DNA from: Verrucomicrobiales bacterium
GTDB lineage: Bacteria > Verrucomicrobiota > Verrucomicrobiia > Verrucomicrobiales > DEV007
NCBI GenBank assembly: GCA_029212615.1
Contig: JARGPJ010000008.1
Location: 124,001 to 188,000 of the forward strand
DNA length: 64,000 nt
Direction of reading: 5' to 3'
Part shown: piece after piece, positions 53,057 through 60,800 of the stretch
How the letters are laid out: each line of letters starts with the position of its first letter
How positions within the stretch are numbered: position 1 is the first letter of the stretch
The notes under the pieces: generated by a model
The model's input: the letters and a program-made list of their open reading frames with translations, nothing else
Databases searched by the model: none
Told to the model about the DNA's origin: nothing
Program-made: the position numbers and the translations under genes

Positions 53057-53872
53057 ATGGCGAAGCGAAAATCCAGAATTCAACTGCGCAGCGGAGCTGA
53101 GGTAGATGGATTGCGCGAGGCCGGCAGTATCGCTGCTGATGTTCTTCGCAAATGCTCAGAGATGGTCGCCCCCGGTATTACAACCGGAGAGATTGACAAG
53201 GCCGCTGCCGACTGGATTTCCGATCACGGCTGTAAGAGTGCTTTTCTAGGATACAAAGGATTTCCGGGGCAAACCTGTCTCTCTGTGAATGAGGAAGTGG
53301 TCCACGGAATCGGTGGAAAGCGGGTCTTAAACGAAGGCGATGTCATCAAGATTGATGTCGGCATTGAGACCCCTGCAGGCTGGATTGGTGACAATGCCAA
53401 AACCATTCCTGTCGGTAAAATTTCCCCCGAAGCGGAAGCGCTCCTCGCGGCGACCGAGGAATCTCTCTTTGCGGCGATCGATTGCGCGAGGGAAGGGGAG
53501 TATCTTTCCAAACTGTGCGGGGCGGTTGAGGCGCATGTTGCCAGCCTGGGCTACACCGTGGTGAAACAATTTGTTGGCCATGGGGTCGGCCGCCAGCTCC
53601 ATGAAGAACCTCAGGTCCCGAACTATTGGGATGAAGAGGAAATGAGAAGCCGACGGTTTAAGAATCCCCGCCTTCAGACCGGAATGGTTCTGGCGATTGA
53701 ACCTATGGTCAATGCCGGGACAGACGACGTTCTGATTCTTGATGACGACTGGACCGTTATCACTGCTGACCGTGCTCTTTCATCGCATTTTGAACATACC
53801 GTGTTGATCACTGATGGAGAGCCTGAAATTTTGACACCGAGGGAGCGAAGCTTTGCGGCAACCGCCCTTTGA
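53057..53872 (+). CDS. map: Methionine aminopeptidase, type I
   Basis: 271 residues from ATG 53057 (GTG 53051 is possible). It removes the initiator Met. The metal-binding residues are visible in KIDVGIETPAGWIGDNAKT (Asp pair), GHGVGRQLHEEP (His) and AIEPMVNAG plus the final FEHTVLITD (Glu residues). HGIGG near residue 80 holds the catalytic His. The C-terminal PEILT ending is also typical. No ribosomal gene is between secY and map. Confidence 0.97.
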   Translation: MAKRKSRIQLRSGAEVDGLREAGSIAADVLRKCSEMVAPGITTGEIDKAAADWISDHGCKSAFLGYKGFPGQTCLSVNEEVVHGIGGKRVLNEGDVIKIDVGIETPAGWIGDNAKTIPVGKISPEAEALLAATEESLFAAIDCAREGEYLSKLCGAVEAHVASLGYTVVKQFVGHGVGRQLHEEPQVPNYWDEEEMRSRRFKNPRLQTGMVLAIEPMVNAGTDDVLILDDDWTVITADRALSSHFEHTVLITDGEPEILTPRERSFAATAL

Positions 53873-54077
53873 GAGCCTTGATTTGAGGTTGAAACTAAAA
53901 ACTTTTAAAAAACGAACTAAAAATCGGACCAATCCGTTAAACACCAGTTGCGATAAGGAAAAACTGTGATATTCATTCCGTCCTCACGCCCGAAATCGGT
54001 CTGGGGAGTCATCGGAAAGGTTAGCTTAATCAGTAATACCCTCCTCCTCGACAAACGACTGACACTATTATTGTCTC

Positions 54078-54191
54078 ATGAAAGTAAGGCCATCTGTTAA
54101 AAGACTCTGCAGCGACTGTCGCGTCGTAAAGCGCCAGGGAGTACTCCGCGTTATCTGTAAGAACCCCCGCCATAAACAGCGTCAGGGTTAA
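54078..54191 (+). CDS. rpmJ: Ribosomal protein L36 (zinc-binding form)
   Basis: A 37-codon gene, too short for most gene finders. The product starts [20 protein letters not shown] and ends NPRHKQRQG. The zinc ligands Cys11, Cys14, Cys27 and His32 are all present, so it is the C+ form. It lies 205 bp after map and about 40 bp before rpsM. infA, often next to it, is absent. Confidence 0.95.
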   Translation: MKVRPSVKRLCSDCRVVKRQGVLRVICKNPRHKQRQG

Positions 54192-54232
54192 GGCATTTTT
54201 TCACTTATTAATTTTATACCGGTTAACTAGCA

Positions 54233-54604
54233 ATGGCACGTCTACTTGGAGTCGAAATCCCGAATGAGAAACGCATCGAAGCGTCTCTCCCTTATATTTA
54301 CGGGATTGGAAGAAAAACAGCAGCAAAGATCCTCGAAGAGGCTGGCGTTGATAAGGATATTCGGACAGGGGAGTTGAACGATGAGCAGCTCGGGAAGATT
54401 GCTGCTGCGATCACTGGCGGAAGCGTCATGATTGAGGGTGATCTTCGTCGCGAGATTCAGGGGCATCTTAAGCGCCTCACTTCCATTAACTGCTACCGTG
54501 GCTACCGCCACCGCCGTGGCCTGCCTGTTCGAGGGCAGCGCACGTCGACAAATGCACGCACACGTAAGGGTCGTAAGAAGACTGTCGGCGTTATCCGTAA
54601 GTAA
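54233..54604 (+). CDS. rpsM: Ribosomal protein S13
   Basis: A 123-residue S13: [25 protein letters not shown] (cut) and the helix-two-turn-helix part, then [23 protein letters not shown] (cut), the classic C-terminal signature. It bridges the subunits through the head of 30S. Normal length. Confidence 0.98.
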   Translation: MARLLGVEIPNEKRIEASLPYIYGIGRKTAAKILEEAGVDKDIRTGELNDEQLGKIAAAITGGSVMIEGDLRREIQGHLKRLTSINCYRGYRHRRGLPVRGQRTSTNARTRKGRKKTVGVIRK

Positions 54605-54624
54605 TTTATTTTAGTAATAGGACC

Positions 54625-55206
54625 ATGGCTGAAGAAGAAAAGTCTGAAGAGGTGACCGAAGAGGTTGCCGCCGCTACGCCGGAGGTAACGGCTGAATCTG
54701 CACCTGCAGCAACTGAGGCTGCTCCTGCAGAGACTCCTGCTGCTGCGCCCGCTCCAAAAGAGAAGGAGAAGCCCCGCACTGCTGAGGATATTTTCCTTGA
54801 GCTTGAAGGTGAAGAAGGTGCTGAAACTCCCAAGGTGCTTAAGGCGAAAGGGAGTAAGAATATTCAGTCGGGCATCGTTCATGTTGCTGCTACTTTTAAT
54901 AACACCATCGTTACGGTGAGTGATCCAAATGGAAATGTCATCGGCTGGTCAAGTGCCGGTAAGATGGGTTTTCGGGGTTCCCGTAAGAGCACCGCCTATG
55001 CGTCGCAGCTGGTTGCGCAGGATGCCTGCCGCCAGGCAATGGCACACGGGCTTAAGCAGGCTGAAGTTCGCGTTAAGGGTCCGGGTGCCGGGCGTGAATC
55101 TGCGGTTCGCGCAGTTCAGGGTCTTGGGATTGATGTTCTTAAGATTGATGACGTCACTCCAATTCCACACAACGGTTGCCGTCCTAAGAAGGCGCGACGC
55201 GTCTAA
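54625..55206 (+). CDS. rpsK: Ribosomal protein S11 with acidic N-terminal extension
   Basis: A 193-residue S11; the usual length is about 130. Residues 1-75 are an added segment, mostly Ala, Glu, Pro and Thr, ending with a possible helix [13 protein letters not shown]. The canonical domain starts near [20 protein letters not shown] and holds [20 protein letters not shown] and the C-terminal [16 protein letters not shown]11 is on the platform near the mRNA exit. The extension resembles the one on S5 in composition. Confidence 0.96.
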   Translation: MAEEEKSEEVTEEVAAATPEVTAESAPAATEAAPAETPAAAPAPKEKEKPRTAEDIFLELEGEEGAETPKVLKAKGSKNIQSGIVHVAATFNNTIVTVSDPNGNVIGWSSAGKMGFRGSRKSTAYASQLVAQDACRQAMAHGLKQAEVRVKGPGAGRESAVRAVQGLGIDVLKIDDVTPIPHNGCRPKKARRV

Positions 55207-55231
55207 GACTTAATTTAGCTTTACTAGACAA

Positions 55232-55843
55232 ATGGGAAGAAATACAGGTCCAACCGACAGAATTAGTCGCCGCTACGGTGTCGCCCTTTTCGGTCCTTCG
55301 AAGGCGCTTGAGCGTCGCCCTTATCCTCCGGGACAACACGGTGCACGTGGTGCACGTCGTAAGCAGAGTGATTACTCGATCGCTCTTGCTGAGAAGCAGA
55401 AGCTTCGCCTTCAGTATGGATTGATGGAGAAGCAGTTTCGTCGTTACTTCGCCGAAGCTCAGCGTCGCCGCGGTATTACCGGTGACATCCTCGTTCAGCT
55501 CCTTGAGACACGTCTCGACAATGTGGTCTACCGTTTAGGTCTCGGCAATACCCGTCGTGCCGCCCGTCAGTTTGTGGGTCACGGTCACATTACGGTAAAT
55601 GGACAGCGTGTTGATATTCCATCCTACTGTGTCAAACCCGGTGATGTTGTTGCTGTGGGTGCAGGGACCCGGTCCCAGCAGCTTGGCCTTCGTTCGGTTG
55701 ATTTGACATCGGCCCGTCCCGTCATGGATTGGTTTACGTTTGACTCAGAAAAGCTTTCCGGAACCATGGATCGTAATCCTGAGGCTGATGAGATCGACAC
55801 AATGGTAAATGTCCAGTTGGTGGTTGAGCTCTACTCTCGATAA
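55232..55843 (+). CDS. rpsD: Ribosomal protein S4
   Basis: A 203-residue S4. The S4 RNA-binding domain is seen in LVQLLETRLDNVVYRLGLGN and RRAARQFVGHGHITVNGQRVDIPS (cut). The N-terminus RRYGVALFGPSKALERRPYPPG lacks the Cys residues of the zinc form. S4 starts assembly of the small subunit. It is the last gene of the cluster; a strong terminator follows, and rpoA does not. Confidence 0.98.
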   Translation: MGRNTGPTDRISRRYGVALFGPSKALERRPYPPGQHGARGARRKQSDYSIALAEKQKLRLQYGLMEKQFRRYFAEAQRRRGITGDILVQLLETRLDNVVYRLGLGNTRRAARQFVGHGHITVNGQRVDIPSYCVKPGDVVAVGAGTRSQQLGLRSVDLTSARPVMDWFTFDSEKLSGTMDRNPEADEIDTMVNVQLVVELYSR

Positions 55844-55868
55844 ATTTCCAACATTTCCCTTTTACAGC

Positions 55869-55917
55869 AATGTGACATTCGGTGCTCTCGTGACATCCGA
55901 ATGTCACATTTTTGTTG
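55869..55917 (+). terminator. Strong terminator at the end of the ribosomal cluster
   Basis: A perfect 14-bp stem: AATGTGACATTCGG (55869-55882) with CCGAATGTCACATT (55897-55910), loop 14 nt, then TTTGTTG. It ends the rpsM-rpsK-rpsD transcript. Confidence 0.93.
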
Positions 55918-56003
55918 TTAGCGATAAAAGCCTTTCAGCTTGTGTTCATTCCCGTTAAGCTCTCACTTTTCCGAATTAGAATCCCTCCTTTTAAATCTTT
56001 TTA

Positions 56004-56801
56004 ATGAAAAACAATTCCATCATTCACTGTTTCGCTTTTCTTGCCCTTTCGCTCGTCGGGATGGCTCAGGGTTTTGCCCAGGACACGGTTGAAGAGCAGG
56101 CCCGTCAACTCATGGAGAATCATAAGGGGGCACTGGTGGTGATCACGGCGAAAGGCACGCTCGAAGCAACCACGACCGGCGATCCGCTTCCGGCCCGTGA
56201 TCAGCAGCGCCGGACCCTTGGGGTCACGATCGGTGATGACGGTTTGATCGTCGTGTCGAACTCGGCGATTGACGCCAGTCTCGGGCTTGCGGGGCAGCAG
56301 GCAAAAATGGATGAAGAGGTGGTCACAATTCAGTCTGCAAAAACTGTTTTCACGGAAGTGGAGATCAGCTACGGGGATTCGACCCTTCTCAGTGGCAAAG
56401 TGATTCGTCAGGATGTGGAAGCTGACGTTGCGTTCATCCTTCCGGATCCCGCTGAGGCAAAAGCGCTGAGTAAGGAGTTTCAGAGCGTTGATCTCTCTCA
56501 GTTCGCTGCGACTGCGGATGCCGCGGATCGTGTCGTAGGGCTTTCGCGTTCCTCCGCCGTCTACGGTTACATGCCGACTCTTGTTCTCGGTAGGATTACC
56601 GGTGTTTACAAAGGGGACAGAACTTTTTTCGTTACCGACGCCGGCACTGCTCAGGGGATTCCGGTCTTCACGATTGACGGAAAGCCACTGGGGCTGACCG
56701 TTGTCCGTATTGTTGATGGTAAGCCCTCAGGTGTTCTGGGGACACTTTCAGCAGGTTCGATTCAAGTGATGGCAAACCTCGCTCGCGAATCGCTCAAGTA
56801 A
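56004..56801 (+). CDS. Secreted protein resembling a catalytically dead trypsin/HtrA-like protease
   Basis: A 265-residue protein with a signal peptide (about 1-25, ending GFAQD). The layout follows a trypsin-like serine protease: TLGVTIGDDGLIVVSNSAID occupies the place of the segment with the catalytic His (HtrA: TNNHVV), and no His is there; VEADVAFILPDP matches the segment of the catalytic Asp; TDAGTAQGIPVFTIDGKPLG stands where GNSGGP would be, and no Ser is there. So it is likely a non-enzymatic relative, perhaps a binding or scaffold protein. The similarity is judged by eye and is moderate. It has its own terminator downstream. Confidence 0.65.
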   Translation: MKNNSIIHCFAFLALSLVGMAQGFAQDTVEEQARQLMENHKGALVVITAKGTLEATTTGDPLPARDQQRRTLGVTIGDDGLIVVSNSAIDASLGLAGQQAKMDEEVVTIQSAKTVFTEVEISYGDSTLLSGKVIRQDVEADVAFILPDPAEAKALSKEFQSVDLSQFAATADAADRVVGLSRSSAVYGYMPTLVLGRITGVYKGDRTFFVTDAGTAQGIPVFTIDGKPLGLTVVRIVDGKPSGVLGTLSAGSIQVMANLARESLK

Positions 56802-56820
56802 GTCTCTCAGAAGGGAGCGG

Positions 56821-56858
56821 AGGCCGGCTGCTTTTCAGAAGCTGACCGGCCTTTTTTG
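56821..56858 (+). terminator. Terminator after the protease-like gene
   Basis: AGGCCGG (56821-56827) pairs with CCGGCCT (56846-56852), with an inner GCTT/AAGC helix, then TTTTTTG. Confidence 0.85.
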
Positions 56859-56879
56859 TGTCTTCATCAACGGATCCAC

Positions 56880-58361
56880 ATGAAAAAATCAGCCTACGAA
56901 GAATTGGAGGAACTTTGCAGAGAGGTGCAACTGGTGACTGATGCTCAGGCTCTTCTCAGCTGGGATCAGGAAGTTCTCATGCCCAAAAACGGGCTCGAAT
57001 ACCGCGGCCGGCAAATGGCCTGGTTCAGCGGATGGCTTCACGAGAAAATGACAAATCCTCAAGTCGGGGATTGGATCGAAGCGGCGGAGTCTGAGGCTGA
57101 CCGGGGAGAGGATGCGAAGGCCAACCTCCGGGAATGGCGGCATGGATTTGAGCGCGAAACGAAGCTCCCGAAACGACTTGTCGAGGAATTGGCTCTGGCA
57201 CAGGTTCATGCGAAGGCTGCCTGGGCGGAGGCCCGGGAAAAATCGGAGTTCCCGGTCTTCGCGCCACTTCTTGAAAATCTCGTCGATCTTTGCCGGGAGC
57301 AGGCGGAATGCTGGGGTTATTCAGAAACTCCCTATGACGGGCTTCTCGACAAATTCGAACGAGGTTCGTCGACTGCTGCTCTGAATAGAACGCTCGGAGC
57401 ACTGCGGGAGTCGCTTGTTCCGATCGTGGAAGAGACAACTTCGAGGGAGCCATTTGACCGCTCCGTTCTCGAGGGACGGTATGCGATCGAGAAACAGGAG
57501 GCCTTTAATCGTGAAGTTGCCGAGTCGATCGGATTCGATTTTGACGCCGGTCGTATCGATACGGCGGTTCACCCCTTTTGCTCGGGGATGGGGCCCGGTG
57601 ATACCCGGCTGACGACAAGATATGATGAGAATGATTTTCTGAGCTCTCTCTTCGGCGTCCTGCATGAAGCCGGGCACGGACTGTATGAGCAGGGGCTGAA
57701 GGTGGAGAACCGGGGACTGCCGATTGGGAATGCGGTATCTTTGGGAATTCATGAATCGCAATCCCGCTTGTGGGAGAATCACGTGGGTCGCAGTCGCTCA
57801 TTCTGGGAAAAGTGGTTACCTGTCGCGGCCAGCTATTTTCCGAATCTCTCCGGTATCAGCGTCGATACCATGTTCGAAGCGGTGAATCAGGCGAATCTCA
57901 GTTATATCCGGGTGGAGTCCGATGAGGTAACTTATGATCTCCATGTCTTATTGCGCTTTGAGATTGAGAAAATGATCTTCAGCGGTGAGCTCGCTATCAA
58001 AGATATTCCGGAGGCCTGGAACGAGAGATTTGAATCCTACTTCGGGATGCCGGTTGATCGTGATGCTAACGGCTGCCTTCAGGACATTCACTGGAGTCTC
58101 GGTATTTTTGGATATTTCCCAACCTACTCGCTGGGAAACATCAATGCGGCGCACCTTGCCGCTGCGGCGAAGAAAGATTTGCCGGTGAAGGCTGCAATGG
58201 ATCGAGGTGATTATGCGCCGCTCCTGGGATGGATGAGGGAAAAAATTCATCAACGTGGGAGCGTTCTCCTGCCAAATGACCTCATTCGGGAGGCTACCGG
58301 CGAGGACGCCAGCCCGGCGGCGTTGGTGACTCACTTGCGTGAACGTTACCTCCCGGTGTGA
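56880..58361 (+). CDS. Carboxypeptidase Taq (M32 metallopeptidase)
   Basis: 493 residues from ATG 56880. The zinc motif HEAGH is at 262-266 (FGVLHEAGHGLYEQGL), the downstream Glu ligand is in GIHESQSRLWEN, and the family segments DVRLTTRY-like DTRLTTRYDENDF and YFPNLSGISVDTMFEAVNQ (cut) are present. M32 enzymes release C-terminal residues with broad specificity; length matches (about 500). No signal peptide, so cytoplasmic. The next gene starts in a 4-bp overlap, if its GTG is used. Confidence 0.95.
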   Translation: MKKSAYEELEELCREVQLVTDAQALLSWDQEVLMPKNGLEYRGRQMAWFSGWLHEKMTNPQVGDWIEAAESEADRGEDAKANLREWRHGFERETKLPKRLVEELALAQVHAKAAWAEAREKSEFPVFAPLLENLVDLCREQAECWGYSETPYDGLLDKFERGSSTAALNRTLGALRESLVPIVEETTSREPFDRSVLEGRYAIEKQEAFNREVAESIGFDFDAGRIDTAVHPFCSGMGPGDTRLTTRYDENDFLSSLFGVLHEAGHGLYEQGLKVENRGLPIGNAVSLGIHESQSRLWENHVGRSRSFWEKWLPVAASYFPNLSGISVDTMFEAVNQANLSYIRVESDEVTYDLHVLLRFEIEKMIFSGELAIKDIPEAWNERFESYFGMPVDRDANGCLQDIHWSLGIFGYFPTYSLGNINAAHLAAAAKKDLPVKAAMDRGDYAPLLGWMREKIHQRGSVLLPNDLIREATGEDASPAALVTHLRERYLPV

Positions 58362-58363
58362 GG

Positions 58364-59404
58364 ATGAGATTTTTCTTTTTAGCTTTATTCATCGTTTTAC
58401 TGCCGACACCACGACTTCGCGCGGGGGAGATGGATCGCGCTGAGGCTTTTGCCCGGGAAGCGGCAGAACGCATCGAAGAAAAACCGAATGTAAGGGGCGA
58501 CAACGATGCCTGGTTCTTTCTGGTTCGTGAATTGCGACATCTTTCAACGGGCCGATTCTGGGAGAAACCGTGGGAGGACGTGGCGGTAAACAGGACGGAT
58601 CCGATTCCTTCGATTCTCGAATTTCGCGACATGCTCGAGGATCGGGGAAAACAGCTCGTCATGGTTCCGGTTCCGGCGAAGGCCCGGATTTATCCCGGTA
58701 AGCTTTCGGAGGAATACACTCCTGATGATCCGGATCCGCTGGCGCCTTTCGTTGAAGCCTTGAAGGAAGAGAAGGTGAGAGTGATCGATCTGGATGCGGT
58801 GTTTCGGAAAAAGCGGAAGGAAGGGGATGAAACACCCTGCTATTGCGCTCAGGACGCCCATTACTCGCCGGCGGCGATTGAAGTGGTCGCCGATCTCATC
58901 CTTGCCGAACTCGGAGTGAAGCCCGTGTCCGGATCGGAGATCACACAGGATGCGGCTGAACAATTGAGAATTGAGGGGGACCAGGTTGCCGGTAGCGAGT
59001 GGGAGGGAGCTGTTCCCGCGGAAGAGGTATCCATCCGAAAGGTTCGCTCCGGCGGAAGCGTTGGAGTCGATCCGGATCCTGAAAGTCCATTCTTACTTTT
59101 AGGTGACAGTCACACGCTCGTGTTTCATCAGGGCAGGGAGACAGGGATGCATTGCAGGGGGGGCGGCCTCGCGGATCAACTCTCTCTACGCCTCGGTGCG
59201 GCGATCGATCTCGTCGGTGTGCGCGGTTCGGGCTTGGTTCAGGCACGAAAGCAACTTTTTTACCGGGCGACCGCTGAGGCGGGCTTCTGGGAGAGGAAAC
59301 AGTTTGTGATCTGGGTCTTCAGCGAACGCGAATTCACTCAGTCCTTTGATCGCATGGTCAGTATTCCATTGGATCGTGAAGCGACGAACCCGGCACGAAA
59401 GTAA
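58364..59404 (+). CDS. Secreted AlgX/AlgJ-like SGNH-fold protein
   Basis: 346 residues from ATG 58364 (GTG 58358, overlapping the previous stop, is possible). A signal peptide (about 1-20) is followed by an SGNH-hydrolase-like domain: DNDAWFFLVRELRHLS near the start, MVPVPAKARIYP, AQDAHYSPAAIEVVADLI with the Asp-x-His pair seen in AlgX, and LLLGDSHTLVF with the nucleophile Ser. Such proteins acetylate polysaccharides in the periplasm together with an MBOAT membrane protein. No MBOAT gene is found here, so the acetyl donor system is unclear, and it could be a hydrolase instead. Confidence 0.78.
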   Translation: MRFFFLALFIVLLPTPRLRAGEMDRAEAFAREAAERIEEKPNVRGDNDAWFFLVRELRHLSTGRFWEKPWEDVAVNRTDPIPSILEFRDMLEDRGKQLVMVPVPAKARIYPGKLSEEYTPDDPDPLAPFVEALKEEKVRVIDLDAVFRKKRKEGDETPCYCAQDAHYSPAAIEVVADLILAELGVKPVSGSEITQDAAEQLRIEGDQVAGSEWEGAVPAEEVSIRKVRSGGSVGVDPDPESPFLLLGDSHTLVFHQGRETGMHCRGGGLADQLSLRLGAAIDLVGVRGSGLVQARKQLFYRATAEAGFWERKQFVIWVFSEREFTQSFDRMVSIPLDREATNPARK

Positions 59405-59472
59405 CGATTTACTTTGGTCCGCAATTTGCTAATCTCGCAGGTAGGATGATGTTATAGATTGTCCTGATTTGA

Positions 59473-59961
59473 ATGGACATTTCACACACAGCACCCATCA
59501 AACCCTTGAGTCGAAGGGCGAGAATCGAACCGGCTACTTTGGAGGATTTGCCTAAGTTGGTGGACCTCACGATGGCGCTCTTCGAAATGGAGGCTGACTT
59601 TGTGCCTGACCGTCAGCGGCAGGAGCGCGGCTTGCAGTCGATTCTGGAGGAGCCCAGCCGGGGGAGGATTTTTGTGGTTCGCACTGATTTTGAGATCATC
59701 GGAATGGTTAACGTGCTCTTCACAATCAGTACCGCGATGGGGGGATTCGTCATTCTCCTGGAAGATGTGATCATTCACCCCGATTTCCGTCGTCAGGGCT
59801 ACGGAACCGAGCTGGTTGATTATGTGATCAAGTTTGCAAAGCGTAAGGATTTTAAGCGGATCACTTTACTGACCGATAAGATCAGCGCCGAGAGTCAGCG
59901 CTTTTTTCAGAAAATCAATTTCCAGCATTCGCACATGATCCCGATGCGATTGAACCTTTAG
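59473..59961 (+). CDS. GNAT-family N-acetyltransferase
   Basis: A 162-residue acetyltransferase: RIEPATLEDLPKLVDLTMAL at the start, IIGMVNVLFTISTAMGG, and acetyl-CoA motif A in EDVIIHPDFRRQGYGTELVD (RRQGYGT is the pyrophosphate-binding loop). The end FFQKINFQHSH is typical too. The acceptor (amine, protein or metabolite) is unknown. It follows the AlgX-like gene by about 70 bp and is followed by tatD-like after 44 bp. Confidence 0.88.
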   Translation: MDISHTAPIKPLSRRARIEPATLEDLPKLVDLTMALFEMEADFVPDRQRQERGLQSILEEPSRGRIFVVRTDFEIIGMVNVLFTISTAMGGFVILLEDVIIHPDFRRQGYGTELVDYVIKFAKRKDFKRITLLTDKISAESQRFFQKINFQHSHMIPMRLNL

Positions 59962-60005
59962 ACAGGACCGGTTTCACGGTAATCCCCTCCTTCGGGTCGG
60001 CCGCC

Positions 60006-60800
60006 ATGATCGACAGCCACCTTCATTTGCAGGACTGTATCGGCGCAGAGAATCCCGACGGGATGGTTGGAAAACTCCGTCAAATCGGAGTCACTCAGCT
60101 GATGGTGAATTCGACTTCGCCATCTGATTGGCGACAGGTGAAGTGTCTCGCTCTCAAGTATCCGGAAGTGATTCCTTCGTTTGGCGTGCACCCTTGGAAA
60201 GTCGAAAGCCTCGCCCCGGGGTGGTTGGGTGATCTTGAGAGCCTCTTAGTTGAGTTTCCCGACGCCTGTGTCGGGGAAATCGGGTTGGATAAGTGGATCG
60301 CAAATCATGACCTTCCGCTTCAGAAGGAGATTCTTTCGGAGCAACTGGCTTTAGCATTCCGACGGGATCGTCCGGTAACCTTTCATTGCCTGCAGGCCTG
60401 GGGCAGCCTGCTGAGTTGCTATGATGAAAGTCCCTACCGTGGGAGCTTTCTCCTACATTCCTATGGGGGACCGGGTGAAATGATCGATGATTGGGTGACG
60501 CGCGGCGCTTACTTTTCTATCTCGGGCTATTTTTTCAGAGAAGAGAAGAAAGCCAAGCTCAGCGTCTTTGAATCAATTCCGCGGGAGCGGATTCTCCTTG
60601 AGACGGACGCGCCGGACATGGCGCTGGAGGAGAGTCTGGTACGATACCGGGGGGATGGTATTGGAAATCACCCGGCTAACATTGAGGTGGTTTATGAAGC
60701 ATTCGCGCAGTGGGCTGGCGAACCTCTGCCCCGGATCCGTGAGATGGTGCGGGAAAACTTCCAGCGGTTCCTGAAGGGGATTCAGGATGAGGCGGCCTGA
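60006..60800 (+). CDS. TatD-family metal-dependent hydrolase
   Basis: A 264-residue TIM-barrel hydrolase: MIDSHLHLQD (metal-binding HxH), GVHPWKVES, GEIGLDKW (Glu), FHCLQAWGSL and LLHSYGGP (His residues), and LLETDAPDM (Asp). This pattern defines the TatD nuclease family, which in E. coli degrades DNA in repair and quality control. The sequence is a more divergent member, so its substrate may differ. Its 3' end overlaps the converging sensor kinase by 19 bp. Confidence 0.88.
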   Translation: MIDSHLHLQDCIGAENPDGMVGKLRQIGVTQLMVNSTSPSDWRQVKCLALKYPEVIPSFGVHPWKVESLAPGWLGDLESLLVEFPDACVGEIGLDKWIANHDLPLQKEILSEQLALAFRRDRPVTFHCLQAWGSLLSCYDESPYRGSFLLHSYGGPGEMIDDWVTRGAYFSISGYFFREEKKAKLSVFESIPRERILLETDAPDMALEESLVRYRGDGIGNHPANIEVVYEAFAQWAGEPLPRIREMVRENFQRFLKGIQDEAA

